Shown piece by piece: positions 15,374-23,709 of a stretch of DNA of 64,000 nucleotides. Source of the stretch: Cysteiniphilum halobium. GTDB taxonomy: Bacteria > Pseudomonadota > Gammaproteobacteria > Francisellales > Francisellaceae. Position numbers and translations under genes: made by a program. The DNA lies in assembly GCF_003574425.1 (NCBI RefSeq), contig NZ_QLIU01000017.1, positions 25,428-89,427 on the forward strand. The letters run 5' to 3'. Each line of letters begins with the position of its first letter. The stretch's first letter is position 1. A model generated the notes under the pieces. That model was not told the DNA's origin, ran no database searches, and was given only the letters and a program-made list of their open reading frames with translations.

Positions 15374-16768
15374 TTAATTTACCCCATCAAAAAGATATTC
15401 TTTACCCTGCATAACCATACTTAACTCAAAAGTTAGGTAGTCTGATATTGTTTTATCAAAGTCTGAATCCTTTGGTATCTCATCATTGAAATAATAAAAT
15501 GAATGCAACCATTCATCGTCTGATTCAATTGTTGTTGATACCATGAATTTAGATTCGGCGGGCTTACCATGTAACCAACAATCTAAAAGATGGGCTTGTT
15601 TCTCTTCTGCTCTGGTTGTTGCAACCAAACCAACATGCTTTTGAACTTCGTAGCCATCATCTTCAAAGTTAATAAATTTACAATACTTCTTTTCATCATG
15701 AGGTTTATGTGACGTGAAAATTGCAATGCAAGCATTCGTCCCAACCCCATAAAAAGTGTTTTTATTTAAAGTAATAACGCCCTCAAGAGTATGTTTTTTA
15801 AGGATACTCATTTTAACTTTTTTATCCTCACTCGTTTTGCCTACCATCGTTGATTGAGGAATAATGACGGCACTTCTTCCGCCCTCTACTAAACTATCTA
15901 GCAAATGCTCAATAAAACATATTTCTGAAAGATGTTTGGTATCCTTGCCTTTTGCCTGAGAATACGGCGGGTTCATCATGCCAACGGTACATTTCTTTCC
16001 CCTAATTTTTTCTGTTGGCATTAACAAAAAATCCTTGTTTTCAAGATTACTTTTGCCATCACCCCTTAAAATCATATTGGTTGTAGCAACCGAAAACATA
16101 TCTTCTCTGATCTCGACACCATGTAAATGGTCTTTTTTAATTTTATCTCGTTGTTTCTTGCTCTTTGATTTTTCTAACATATGGTGCATTGCTGCAATTA
16201 AAAAACCACCAGTGCCACAGCAGGGGTCAAATATTATATCGCTAGGCTTAACCTCAAGAAGTTTACAGAAAATATCTGTAATGTGACGTGGAGTCAAAAC
16301 AACGCCTAAAGACTGACCATCACCACCACTGTATCTGATAAATTCACCATAAAATCGTCCTAATACATCCTCTGTTGAACTCTTTTTTATTGTTGATAAT
16401 ATATTCTTTTGTAAGTACTCAGCAAAATGTCTTAATGGTGTTTTTTCAATCTTTTTATCTTTTGGGTTATTTTTATCATTCCTTTTATCTGCCTTGTTTA
16501 ATATTGCCCTGTCTTTTATAAGATTGAATTGATTGAGAACTTTATCTTTTTTTATACCTGGCATTACTTCTACTCTTTTCATATATGAATCCATATAATC
16601 AAATATTTTCTTGCCATCTGTTGTAATATGATCACCAGTAAGCGTATCTATATTAAAATCTTTCTCGCTTAAAGCTAATAATAAAGCAGAAACTACTAAA
16701 GGTTTTTCAGAATCACCTAGCTGCCCATAATTTCGTAAATCCTCGTGTAGCTCTTTTGATTTTTTCAA
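15374..16768 (-). CDS. Adenine methyltransferase part of a BcgI-like nuclease-methylase (3' portion of a frameshifted gene)
   Basis: A 464-residue N6-adenine methyltransferase module. Motif I is DPCCGTGGFLIAA and the catalytic motif IV is GMMNPPYSQAKG; the C-terminus (YLTFELSMVMQG) is complete. The open frame continues upstream of the assigned TTG at 16768 without a stop until an 8-T run (16963-16970), beyond which the preceding gene fragment joins in another frame. Removing one base would give one polypeptide of about 642 residues, close to the A subunit of BcgI-type enzymes that fuse nuclease and methylase. Whether the methylase alone is made from an internal start is unknown. Confidence 0.8.
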   Translation of the reverse strand: MKKSKELHEDLRNYGQLGDSEKPLVVSALLLALSEKDFNIDTLTGDHITTDGKKIFDYMDSYMKRVEVMPGIKKDKVLNQFNLIKDRAILNKADKRNDKNNPKDKKIEKTPLRHFAEYLQKNILSTIKKSSTEDVLGRFYGEFIRYSGGDGQSLGVVLTPRHITDIFCKLLEVKPSDIIFDPCCGTGGFLIAAMHHMLEKSKSKKQRDKIKKDHLHGVEIREDMFSVATTNMILRGDGKSNLENKDFLLMPTEKIRGKKCTVGMMNPPYSQAKGKDTKHLSEICFIEHLLDSLVEGGRSAVIIPQSTMVGKTSEDKKVKMSILKKHTLEGVITLNKNTFYGVGTNACIAIFTSHKPHDEKKYCKFINFEDDGYEVQKHVGLVATTRAEEKQAHLLDCWLHGKPAESKFMVSTTIESDDEWLHSFYYFNDEIPKDSDFDKTISDYLTFELSMVMQGKEYLFDGVN

Positions 16769-16937
16769 TATATCTTGAAGCTCTAAAGTCTCTACTGGTG
16801 TTTCACCTAAAACTTGTTCATTATAGTATTTGTCAATATTGTCATCGCTAAAATTTTCAAAATTTTCTACATACTCTAAAAGCTTATATTGTTTTTCACT
16901 ATCAATAAAAATGGGTCTAATTTTATGGTGCTTTTCA

Positions 16938-17303
16938 TCACCTGAACAACCGAAAGCAAATATTTTTTTTATACGTTGTTTTTTCTACTATATGTTTAGC
17001 ATAATGTAATGCACCATTTTCTGCATAATTAGTGACAGACTTTATATCTAAATCCAGTTGCAATTGATCATCATCTACATATATTGCTTGCCTATCTGTG
17101 TCAGCCTTGTTTTCAATAACAATAAGATAATCCTTAACTTTAGCAATAAATTCAGGATACCCAGACTTTCCAGTACCCTTTTTAGATGATGATTTTAAAG
17201 CATCTGCTACTTCTTTTATATCACTTCCATTTGGGGTGAAGTCAATATTGGCACTAGTAAGCAATGCCCCTATAAAAAAATCAGTTTTTCTTTCGTTTGC
17301 CAT
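16938..17303 (-). CDS. PD-(D/E)XK nuclease domain of the BcgI-like enzyme (5' portion, frameshifted)
   Basis: Starts MANERKTDFFIGALLTSANI. The segment SGYPEFIAKVKDYLIVIENK has the spacing of a PD-(D/E)XK endonuclease core (acidic residue, then E-N-K). The frame ends 7 codons after the poly-A tract (minus strand, 16970-16963). If one A is skipped, the protein reads on as KIFAFGCSGDEKHHKIRPIF and merges with the methyltransferase. This domain would cleave DNA under direction of the specificity subunit. As written in this sequence the nuclease is separated from the methylase, by slippage, mutation or a sequencing error. Confidence 0.7.
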   Translation of the reverse strand: MANERKTDFFIGALLTSANIDFTPNGSDIKEVADALKSSSKKGTGKSGYPEFIAKVKDYLIVIENKADTDRQAIYVDDDQLQLDLDIKSVTNYAENGALHYAKHIVEKTTYKKNICFRLFR

Positions 17304-17379
17304 TCTAAAAATCATTATCAGCTATATGTTTCAGGCTATTATACATAAAGAACAGCAAAATACATTGATGATTGATCTA

Positions 17380-17802
17380 TTAGTTTTCTTCAAAAACCTC
17401 CACACAATCCTCCCTCTTCAACCTAACCGTCATTTCCTTATCGAGATAAACCTCACGCACATAGTAAACATTTTTAACATACTCATCATCAGCCTCAATC
17501 GTCCACATAACTAAATCCTCCCTAACAAAAGCTGCCCCTTTAATCTTCATTGCTTCACTCGGTATCGTGTAAGGCTTCTTCAAATAAAACACCCCAGTAT
17601 ACCTATGCCCTATCGGCAAATTTTGCCTTTTATCTTCGAGCTTAGCTATCGTGTTGTTGACATAATCAAGGGCATTGTTGAAATCGTCCTCACTGGATTG
17701 TTCAATAAAGGTTTTCTTTTTGTAATTGAGCAAATGGGTTATTTGGCTGAGGGTTGAAATATCTGCTTTTAGGTTTTTGCGTTGGGCAAGGTTAAAACGC
17801 AT
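17380..17802 (-). CDS. Hypothetical protein
   Basis: A 140-residue protein of unknown family with a helical N-terminal half (ADISTLSQITHLLNYKKK) and a beta-rich C-terminal half (MWTIEADDEYVKNVYYVREV). AAAGG precedes the ATG. It lies upstream of the restriction genes in the same direction. Confidence 0.5.
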   Translation of the reverse strand: MRFNLAQRKNLKADISTLSQITHLLNYKKKTFIEQSSEDDFNNALDYVNNTIAKLEDKRQNLPIGHRYTGVFYLKKPYTIPSEAMKIKGAAFVREDLVMWTIEADDEYVKNVYYVREVYLDKEMTVRLKREDCVEVFEEN

Positions 17803-17890
17803 CGTTGAGCCTTTGATTCTAGGTGTTGTTGATAATTAAATTAGTTTGGTTTGGGGTTGGTGTCAATTGAAATGCATTAAATCATAAGAT

Positions 17891-18583
17891 TTAAAACTCA
17901 CCATTCCTAACTTTTTCTAGTAATTCTGACTTTCGATTTTTGAATGCTTTTAATTCAAGATCAATAAAATCAATATCACCTTCATCGTAAACTAATCTTA
18001 ATGACTCTATAACAAAACAAGAACATGTATCATCTGTATCATTCTTAACCTCATTAGATGCAAATTCTAAAGCTGAAATAATCTCATCTGAATCAATATC
18101 GTAACCATAACAATCTAATTCATCTTCTAACTCATTGGCGACTTGATTTATATCAACTGTATGATCTTTTGCTAAATTCCAACCATCAACAGCAATTGAT
18201 AAATAATAAAAAGTATCTAAGCCAAAATGGTATTTGTTATCCAACCTAACGCTTAAAATCTTTAAATACTCTATTGTTGTTTCTATTAACTTATGAACTG
18301 GGCAGCCTTTATAAGTGCTATCTGGGTTAACATCATGATCTCTGTCTTCAAATTCATCATAATCATCACTCAAGTAATTAATCTCTTTAATGTGTGTTTC
18401 AATGATGATATGAACATCATCATAATCTTGCTCATAATCTGACAACCCAAAAAAAGGCGTAGGCGAATACACATCTGAACGGGTTAGATAATGAGGAGAT
18501 TTACTTTTTTTATTACGCTTATTCTTACGTTTTTGCTTCTTTTTTTGTAATTTAGCCAAACGCTTTTTATCTGATAATGCCAT
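17891..18583 (-). CDS. Hypothetical protein with basic N-terminus and acidic body
   Basis: A 230-residue protein. The first 35 residues are almost all lysine/arginine (KKRLAKLQKKKQKRKNKRNK), and the rest is strongly acidic and probably helical (VANELEDELDCYGYDIDSDE). A possible metal site is CPVHKLIE. The charge split suggests nucleic-acid binding regulated by an acidic domain, but no family is recognised. Confidence 0.5.
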   Translation of the reverse strand: MALSDKKRLAKLQKKKQKRKNKRNKKSKSPHYLTRSDVYSPTPFFGLSDYEQDYDDVHIIIETHIKEINYLSDDYDEFEDRDHDVNPDSTYKGCPVHKLIETTIEYLKILSVRLDNKYHFGLDTFYYLSIAVDGWNLAKDHTVDINQVANELEDELDCYGYDIDSDEIISALEFASNEVKNDTDDTCSCFVIESLRLVYDEGDIDFIDLELKAFKNRKSELLEKVRNGEF

Positions 18584-18666
18584 TATTTAATACCCTAAAA
18601 TACTGCTCAATTTAGTTGGTTAAATCTTACAATAAAATTTATACACTTCTCAAATGGTTTATTTAC

Positions 18667-20532
18667 TCAAAACGGCAACCCATCATCATGTACCTCATTT
18701 AAACTGTCAACGATAGGTTTCGGGTGCGGTTTAACTTCTTCTTTTGGCAAAGATGCAATGATTGGCTCAACATAAGCCTGTACCCTTTTCATGAATTTAT
18801 CAGCATCTTTTTCTAAGCACAACTTATACTTGGTTCTTGTTATAGCAACATACAGTAAATTAAATTCTTCTGATTGCTCTTTCAATAACTCTTGCATACC
18901 ATCATCTTTAGTGAATAGCGTAAAATCATCGCCAATCACAACATTATCCCATTCTCGCCCTTTTGACTTATGAATGGTTGAAAAAATAATATTGGCATTA
19001 TTTTCACTAACATACTTTGCGTTTTCGATCTGCTTAATAACTTCATCAAAATGATCACCGTAACGATCAATAATATTGACAAGAAAGGTTATATCAGGGT
19101 CTTCAAAGTCCTCTTTGAATTTCTTTAAGGCATCCCAATTCTTAAAGCCACGTATTTTATTATGCCTTACTTCCTCATTGTTACCTTGATACAGTGCAAA
19201 GCCACTTTTGGCTAACTCGATCACTTCATGAATACCACCAACAACGTGTAGCTTCTTCTTGATATTGTCAATCAACCGACTAATTAACCCCGCATTCGTT
19301 CGACACAAATAAGTATATATGCTTGGCTTGTCACTAGATATAACACTATTTATATCCGCATTACCTTTTAATGAGATTTTTTCTTTTTTTAAATACAAGA
19401 TAGCGCTTGCTAGATTTGCAATGCGCTCACCGAATCTGAACGATTGGCTTAAATAATAAGACTCACCATCAAATTTATCATAAGCATTCACGGCACCACG
19501 CCAAGAATATATCTGCTGATGTTCATCACCAACGCATATTTTTTGACATCCCTGATTTAAAATAATGTCTATAATCACTGGGTTTGCGTCCTGACACTCA
19601 TCGAATAATAGATAATGATACCGATGACCAAGGTTAGGTTTAACCAATTGATACATCTTCAAATAAAAATCATGTTCTATTGGCACAGTCGCGTTATCTG
19701 CAACTGCCTTATCCCAGTAGGATTTGGCTTTTTCGACAATATAATTTAACACGTCTTTGTTTTCATTTTCGCCTTTGTAAGCTTCAAACTCACTATGATC
19801 TGTGATCGAGCCATCAATAACCGAATTGCCTGAGTTACAAAACAACCTTAATACTTTGATGACCAAAAAGGCAAGCTCATAGGGCTGCATGCCTCCTGTA
19901 GCACGCATATCAACATGTGAGAGTATCGTTAATGGGTTCAGTGTTTCTATTCTGTCTTGAATATAATCATAGAAATAACCATAAGCTAATGAATGAGCCG
20001 TTTTACAGTCAACATTGGCAGGAAACTTTTGTACAGCGTCTATTTGTATTGCCTTATTGTATGCCAAGTATAACCCCTTACCTGACAAGCGCTTTGCAAT
20101 CTCAACTAACGTAGATGTTTTACCCGTTCCCGCATAAGCTTTTATTTTTAAATCCTTTTGTGCTTGAGCGGCAATAATACAATTTTGCTGCTCTCTCGTT
20201 AGTTCAAATTTTTTAGGCATATTGTGATTGATTTCTACTGTGTGATTAGGCACTACTACATCATGAACTAACGGGGATTTGCCTTGCTGTACCTCATTAA
20301 CGACAATCATCGTACCCTTTTCAATTTGCGCGCCATAATCACTATCCTTAAAATATCCTCTCGTAATAAGCACTGAATCACCTGCTTTTAATGGTGTTTG
20401 GCAAAAACCCTTAAATCTAAAATATTTATGTTCATTATGGTTGCTGTCTTTTACGCCAACAATGACAAATGTGTTATTACTAAAAAATACTTTGCTAACG
20501 GTGCCTTTAATATTTATTTTTAAAATTTTCAA
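18667..20532 (-). CDS. UvrD/Rep-like SF1 DNA helicase with N-terminal OB-like domain and SSB-like C-terminal tail
   Basis: A 621-residue SF1A helicase. Residues 1-85 form a beta-rich OB-like domain (FVIVGVKDSNHNEHKYFRF, GDSVLITRGYF). The motor follows: Q motif LTREQQNCIIAA, Walker A AYAGTGKT (132-139), Walker B DECQD (311-315), motif III VGDEHQQIYSWRGA, QSFRFGERI, STIHKSKGREWDNV and motif VI LLYVAITRTK. It resembles FBH1/UvrD-type helicases that unwind 3'-5' and can dismantle recombinase filaments. The last residues, DDGLPF, closely copy the DDDIPF tip of bacterial SSB. The start is a TTG at 20532; an in-frame stop lies just upstream. Confidence 0.85.
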   Translation of the reverse strand: MKILKINIKGTVSKVFFSNNTFVIVGVKDSNHNEHKYFRFKGFCQTPLKAGDSVLITRGYFKDSDYGAQIEKGTMIVVNEVQQGKSPLVHDVVVPNHTVEINHNMPKKFELTREQQNCIIAAQAQKDLKIKAYAGTGKTSTLVEIAKRLSGKGLYLAYNKAIQIDAVQKFPANVDCKTAHSLAYGYFYDYIQDRIETLNPLTILSHVDMRATGGMQPYELAFLVIKVLRLFCNSGNSVIDGSITDHSEFEAYKGENENKDVLNYIVEKAKSYWDKAVADNATVPIEHDFYLKMYQLVKPNLGHRYHYLLFDECQDANPVIIDIILNQGCQKICVGDEHQQIYSWRGAVNAYDKFDGESYYLSQSFRFGERIANLASAILYLKKEKISLKGNADINSVISSDKPSIYTYLCRTNAGLISRLIDNIKKKLHVVGGIHEVIELAKSGFALYQGNNEEVRHNKIRGFKNWDALKKFKEDFEDPDITFLVNIIDRYGDHFDEVIKQIENAKYVSENNANIIFSTIHKSKGREWDNVVIGDDFTLFTKDDGMQELLKEQSEEFNLLYVAITRTKYKLCLEKDADKFMKRVQAYVEPIIASLPKEEVKPHPKPIVDSLNEVHDDGLPF

Positions 20533-20827
20533 AACTGTTCATTCTCATCGTCTGATCGATATGCTTTTATTTTGACACTTTAGCTGTTATTCATCAAAAA
20601 TATTTTCAAAATCATTCATAATCTGTCGCAGAAACTAAAATATAGGCTATAGGTTTAAAACTAAGAAAGCGGTTAATCCTCAGAGAATATCAGCAATCTA
20701 AGGCAATCTATATTTCAGTCCTCGCAATGCTTTAATAATACTCACGTTCTCACAAGGTAGTTTAACCGTTTAAACTGCGTTAAAGTCACCTCAAAAAAGT
20801 TACGATCATCAACCCTTATTTTGGGCA

Positions 20828-21052
20828 TTAAACTAACTCAACATCAATAGCTTTGAGTCATTTTTTGCCTTGTTGTACTTCAAAAGAAAAGGCTTGACCT
20901 TCTTGAAGATACGCCCACCGCACCTGGATTTATTATATGTACGAAAACCTCTTTATCATCATTATTAGGTGTAATAAAGCCAAATCCTTTTCCACTATTT
21001 TCGACTATTTTCCACTATTAAAAAACTTCACTGTACCGTGCAATCTACGCAT
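20828..21052 (-). pseudogene. Cold-shock protein (CspA-like) pseudogene
   Basis: Reading from the ATG at 21052 gives MRRLHGTVKFFNSGK, the start of a cold-shock domain, then a stop. If 20 bases are removed the frame continues GKGFGFITPNNDDKEVFVH, the RNA-binding core. The extra bases are two additional copies of a 10-bp unit repeated three times at 20991-21020 (TCCACTATTT/TCGACTATTT/TCCACTATTA). A second shift follows, after which LQEGQAFSFEVQQGKK and, beyond an in-frame TGA, LKAIDVELV are still readable. The gene is therefore inactivated by at least three lesions. Confidence 0.85.
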
Positions 21053-21241
21053 ATTTTTTCTTCTCTGTATAGTTATTAATTGATACAACATTATGTGTTG
21101 TTAAGGCAGCATAGCAGAACTGATTAGATTGTGTAAGAAAAATAGCGTACCTTACTCAAACGCTGACAAGCTTGCTTATTTTGACGTATTATTCTACTTT
21201 AGTCACTGATAAAAAATATATCACCAAAGGAGTAACATTAT

Positions 21242-21457
21242 ATGAAATACCTAAACCCTATCGCACTTATATTAATTATCATCGGCGGCTTAAACTGGCT
21301 GCTCGTTGGTTTATTCCATTTCAATCTTGTCCATGCCATTTTTGGCAAACTGGGCTTTGTTGAAAACATCATCTACATTATCGTTGGTATTGCCGCTTTA
21401 ATCTGCATCCCTATGCTCAAGAAATGCTGCCCAAAATCATCATGCAATAAGGACTAA
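21242..21457 (+). CDS. DUF378 family small membrane protein
   Basis: A 71-residue protein with two hydrophobic segments: residues 5-25 (NPIALILIIIGGLNWLLVG) and 40-58 (ENIIYIIVGIAALICIP). The GGLNWLLVG motif marks the DUF378/YuzA family of inner-membrane proteins of unknown role. AAAGGAG precedes the ATG. The C-terminus has three cysteines (KKCCPKSSCNKD). It stands alone, divergent from the cold-shock pseudogene. Confidence 0.85.
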   Translation: MKYLNPIALILIIIGGLNWLLVGLFHFNLVHAIFGKLGFVENIIYIIVGIAALICIPMLKKCCPKSSCNKD

Positions 21458-21465
21458 TCAATAGT

Positions 21466-21681
21466 GTGGAAAATCAATTTACCGATAATTTCTGCATTGC
21501 TATTGAAAATACAACAAAGCAGACAATAGCTAACCTTCTAAGACAATGTGCTCATCAAGGCTTAACCTATATAGAGGTTGGCGAGCTTTTTGGTTACAAG
21601 CAAAACACGATGAGAAAATGGTGCAGACGATGCAATGTCTCGCCATACAATAAATGCAATCTTAAAGCCTTAAAGTGCTAA
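21466..21681 (+). CDS. Small helix-turn-helix protein
   Basis: A 71-residue protein beginning at a GTG. GLTYIEVGELFGYKQNTMRK is a helix-turn-helix, followed by WCRRCNVSP with a cysteine pair. It is likely a small DNA-binding protein. The ribosome-binding site is weak and distant, so the start is uncertain; the gene follows DUF378 by 8 bases. Confidence 0.5.
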   Translation: MENQFTDNFCIAIENTTKQTIANLLRQCAHQGLTYIEVGELFGYKQNTMRKWCRRCNVSPYNKCNLKALKC

Positions 21682-21776
21682 AGTCATTAATCAAAAAAGT
21701 AGCGGTTGATCAACTCCTTGATGATATCAAAATCAAATCGATGCTCCAATGCACTGTATAAAGCTTGGTAAAAATC

Positions 21777-22007
21777 ATGCAGCGCTTGGAAACAGAAACC
21801 AAATTTTATGAGATAATAGTTACTCAGGATTTATTGGGTGATACTGTTATCGTTTGCTATTTTGGCGGGAAAAACAGCCATCGCCATCAGTTTAAAACAA
21901 TCAAGTTAGATTCGTTTTTACACTACTGTAAAGTATATAAAAAAATTATCACCACGCGATTTAAACATGGGTACTGGTTTATCCATCATTCACCGCAAGA
22001 CTTTTAA
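21777..22007 (+). CDS. WGR-like small protein
   Basis: A 76-residue protein whose pattern KFYEIIVTQDLLGDTVIVCY followed by FGGKNSHRH resembles the WGR domain, normally K-FYeI-v-dLfG-w-v-r-WGRiG. The WGR tryptophan-glycine-arginine itself is changed to FGG, so the domain is divergent. WGR modules bind DNA ends or nucleic acid. The ATG at 21777 was preferred to a TTG 12 bases earlier. Confidence 0.45.
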   Translation: MQRLETETKFYEIIVTQDLLGDTVIVCYFGGKNSHRHQFKTIKLDSFLHYCKVYKKIITTRFKHGYWFIHHSPQDF

Positions 22008-22069
22008 AATGCAGGCAATACTGCTTTGTGTTATGATGTTTTCAGCCAAAATAACACCGCTAATTTTCA

Positions 22070-23551
22070 ATGACTGGAAAAATTAATTGGAAAACACCCA
22101 TACCATTGTCACATATATCAGCAAAGCAAGCTGATTACCCGCTTGATGCTTTGCCTGATATTATCAAAGACGCTATCCAGTCTTATGCTGAATATGGGCA
22201 GCAACCGACCGCATTATTAGCCAATAGCGCCCTTTCTAATGTATCACTAAGCTGCCAAGGGCTAGCGAATGTTGCACGCGATGATGTGCTGACCAGCCCT
22301 GTATCCATGTACTTTATTACAGTTGCATCCAGTGGTGAACGTAAAACGGCGGCTGATAAGATTTTTGGTAAAGGTGTTGAGGATTGGCAGGATAAGACAA
22401 CCAAAACCATGATGCCAGAATATACGCGCATCAAAAATGCGTACACCACGTGGTCAATCAAACGTAAAGGATTGCTAATGATGATTAGACGCTTAGCCAC
22501 ACAGGGTTATGAAACAGATCAATATGATGGTTACTATGATCAGGTTATGCTTGAAGAGCCAGAGATACCTTTGTTGCCCAAGCTTAAATATGAGGATATT
22601 ACCGCGGAAGCGTTAAGTGAGAATTTAGCCAAAGGCTACCCAACGACTAGTATTTGGTCAGACGAGGCAGGCATTTTCTTATCAAGCCCAAGTATGCAAA
22701 AAGACAACACAAAGTTTGTTGCCTTACTAAACCGGCTATGGGATGCGCAACCCATAGCCGTACATCGTAAAACAACCGGTGATCTATTCATCAAAGATCG
22801 GCGGTTTACACTGAACCTAATGATGCAACCACTATTGTTAGAACAAATGCTCAAAAAAGGTGATGGCATGAATAGAAACAGTGGTTTTCTTGCGCGAACT
22901 TTATTAGCTTACCCTACTTCAACAATGGGCAATCGATATTACAAAGAGCCATTCAAGAACGTCACCGAACATCTTGATAAGTTTCACAAGCGAATTAAAA
23001 CATGCCTTGACAACACTCAGCCAGTGGATAAATACGGTTTTGGATACATTCCAACACTCACCTTTAGCAAAACAGCCAAGGAAGTATGGATAAAATACTT
23101 TAATCACATCGAAACCGCGATAGCCAATGAATACCACTGGCAATCAATTCATGATTTAGCATCCAAAGCCAGTGAGAATATTGCAAGGTTAGCTGCCCTA
23201 TTTCATTTGTTTACTCGTAAACAAGGTACTGAAATATCGGCTGAGCATATTGAATCCGCTTATCAAATTATTGAATGGCATTTAAATGAAGCTCAACGCA
23301 TCTTTGGAGAAGCTAAACTGACACAGGCAGAACATGACGCTCAATCAATGCTTGATGCTATCGTAGCAAAGCATATTGTTGAAACCACGTCACGCGAGAT
23401 TTTACGTGTCACACCTGTTCGCGACAAAGTCAGACGAGACAAAGCAATCAAACTGCTTGAAAAAGCACATTATCTTATTTTAACGCCTGATGCCAAGCGC
23501 ACAAAGATTATTTTTCACCCAACGCTATTCAAAACCTCTGTGACAGTTTGA
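22070..23551 (+). CDS. YfjI/DUF3987 family protein (plasmid/phage DNA metabolism)
   Basis: A 493-residue protein of the DUF3987 family: YPLDALPDIIKDAIQSYAE, then the domain-typical PVSMYFITVASSGERKTAAD, which stands where a P-loop would be, then TTSIWSDEAGIFLSSPSMQK and FTLNLMMQPLLLEQML. The C-terminal 120 residues are helical and winged-helix-like (SREILRVTPVRDKVRRDKAI). Family members are found on plasmids, prophages and islands, often with primase or replication genes; the activity is not established. No N-terminal primase domain is present here. Confidence 0.8.
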   Translation: MTGKINWKTPIPLSHISAKQADYPLDALPDIIKDAIQSYAEYGQQPTALLANSALSNVSLSCQGLANVARDDVLTSPVSMYFITVASSGERKTAADKIFGKGVEDWQDKTTKTMMPEYTRIKNAYTTWSIKRKGLLMMIRRLATQGYETDQYDGYYDQVMLEEPEIPLLPKLKYEDITAEALSENLAKGYPTTSIWSDEAGIFLSSPSMQKDNTKFVALLNRLWDAQPIAVHRKTTGDLFIKDRRFTLNLMMQPLLLEQMLKKGDGMNRNSGFLARTLLAYPTSTMGNRYYKEPFKNVTEHLDKFHKRIKTCLDNTQPVDKYGFGYIPTLTFSKTAKEVWIKYFNHIETAIANEYHWQSIHDLASKASENIARLAALFHLFTRKQGTEISAEHIESAYQIIEWHLNEAQRIFGEAKLTQAEHDAQSMLDAIVAKHIVETTSREILRVTPVRDKVRRDKAIKLLEKAHYLILTPDAKRTKIIFHPTLFKTSVTV

Positions 23552-23709
23552 CAATTATGACAATAACGTAAAACCCTTTATATTTATTGATTTATATAAC
23601 CCTGTGATTGTCAAAACATATAATGTCAATATGCATATCTACGTTGACAATTACACGATTGATCGTTCTGGCTACCTTTTATTTCTTTATTTCTTTTATT
23701 TTTTCCAAT

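Noticed and set aside
17236..17514. 92-residue plus-strand ORF across the nuclease-domain start
   Set aside because: Overlaps two minus-strand genes and their gap, without translation signal or homology.
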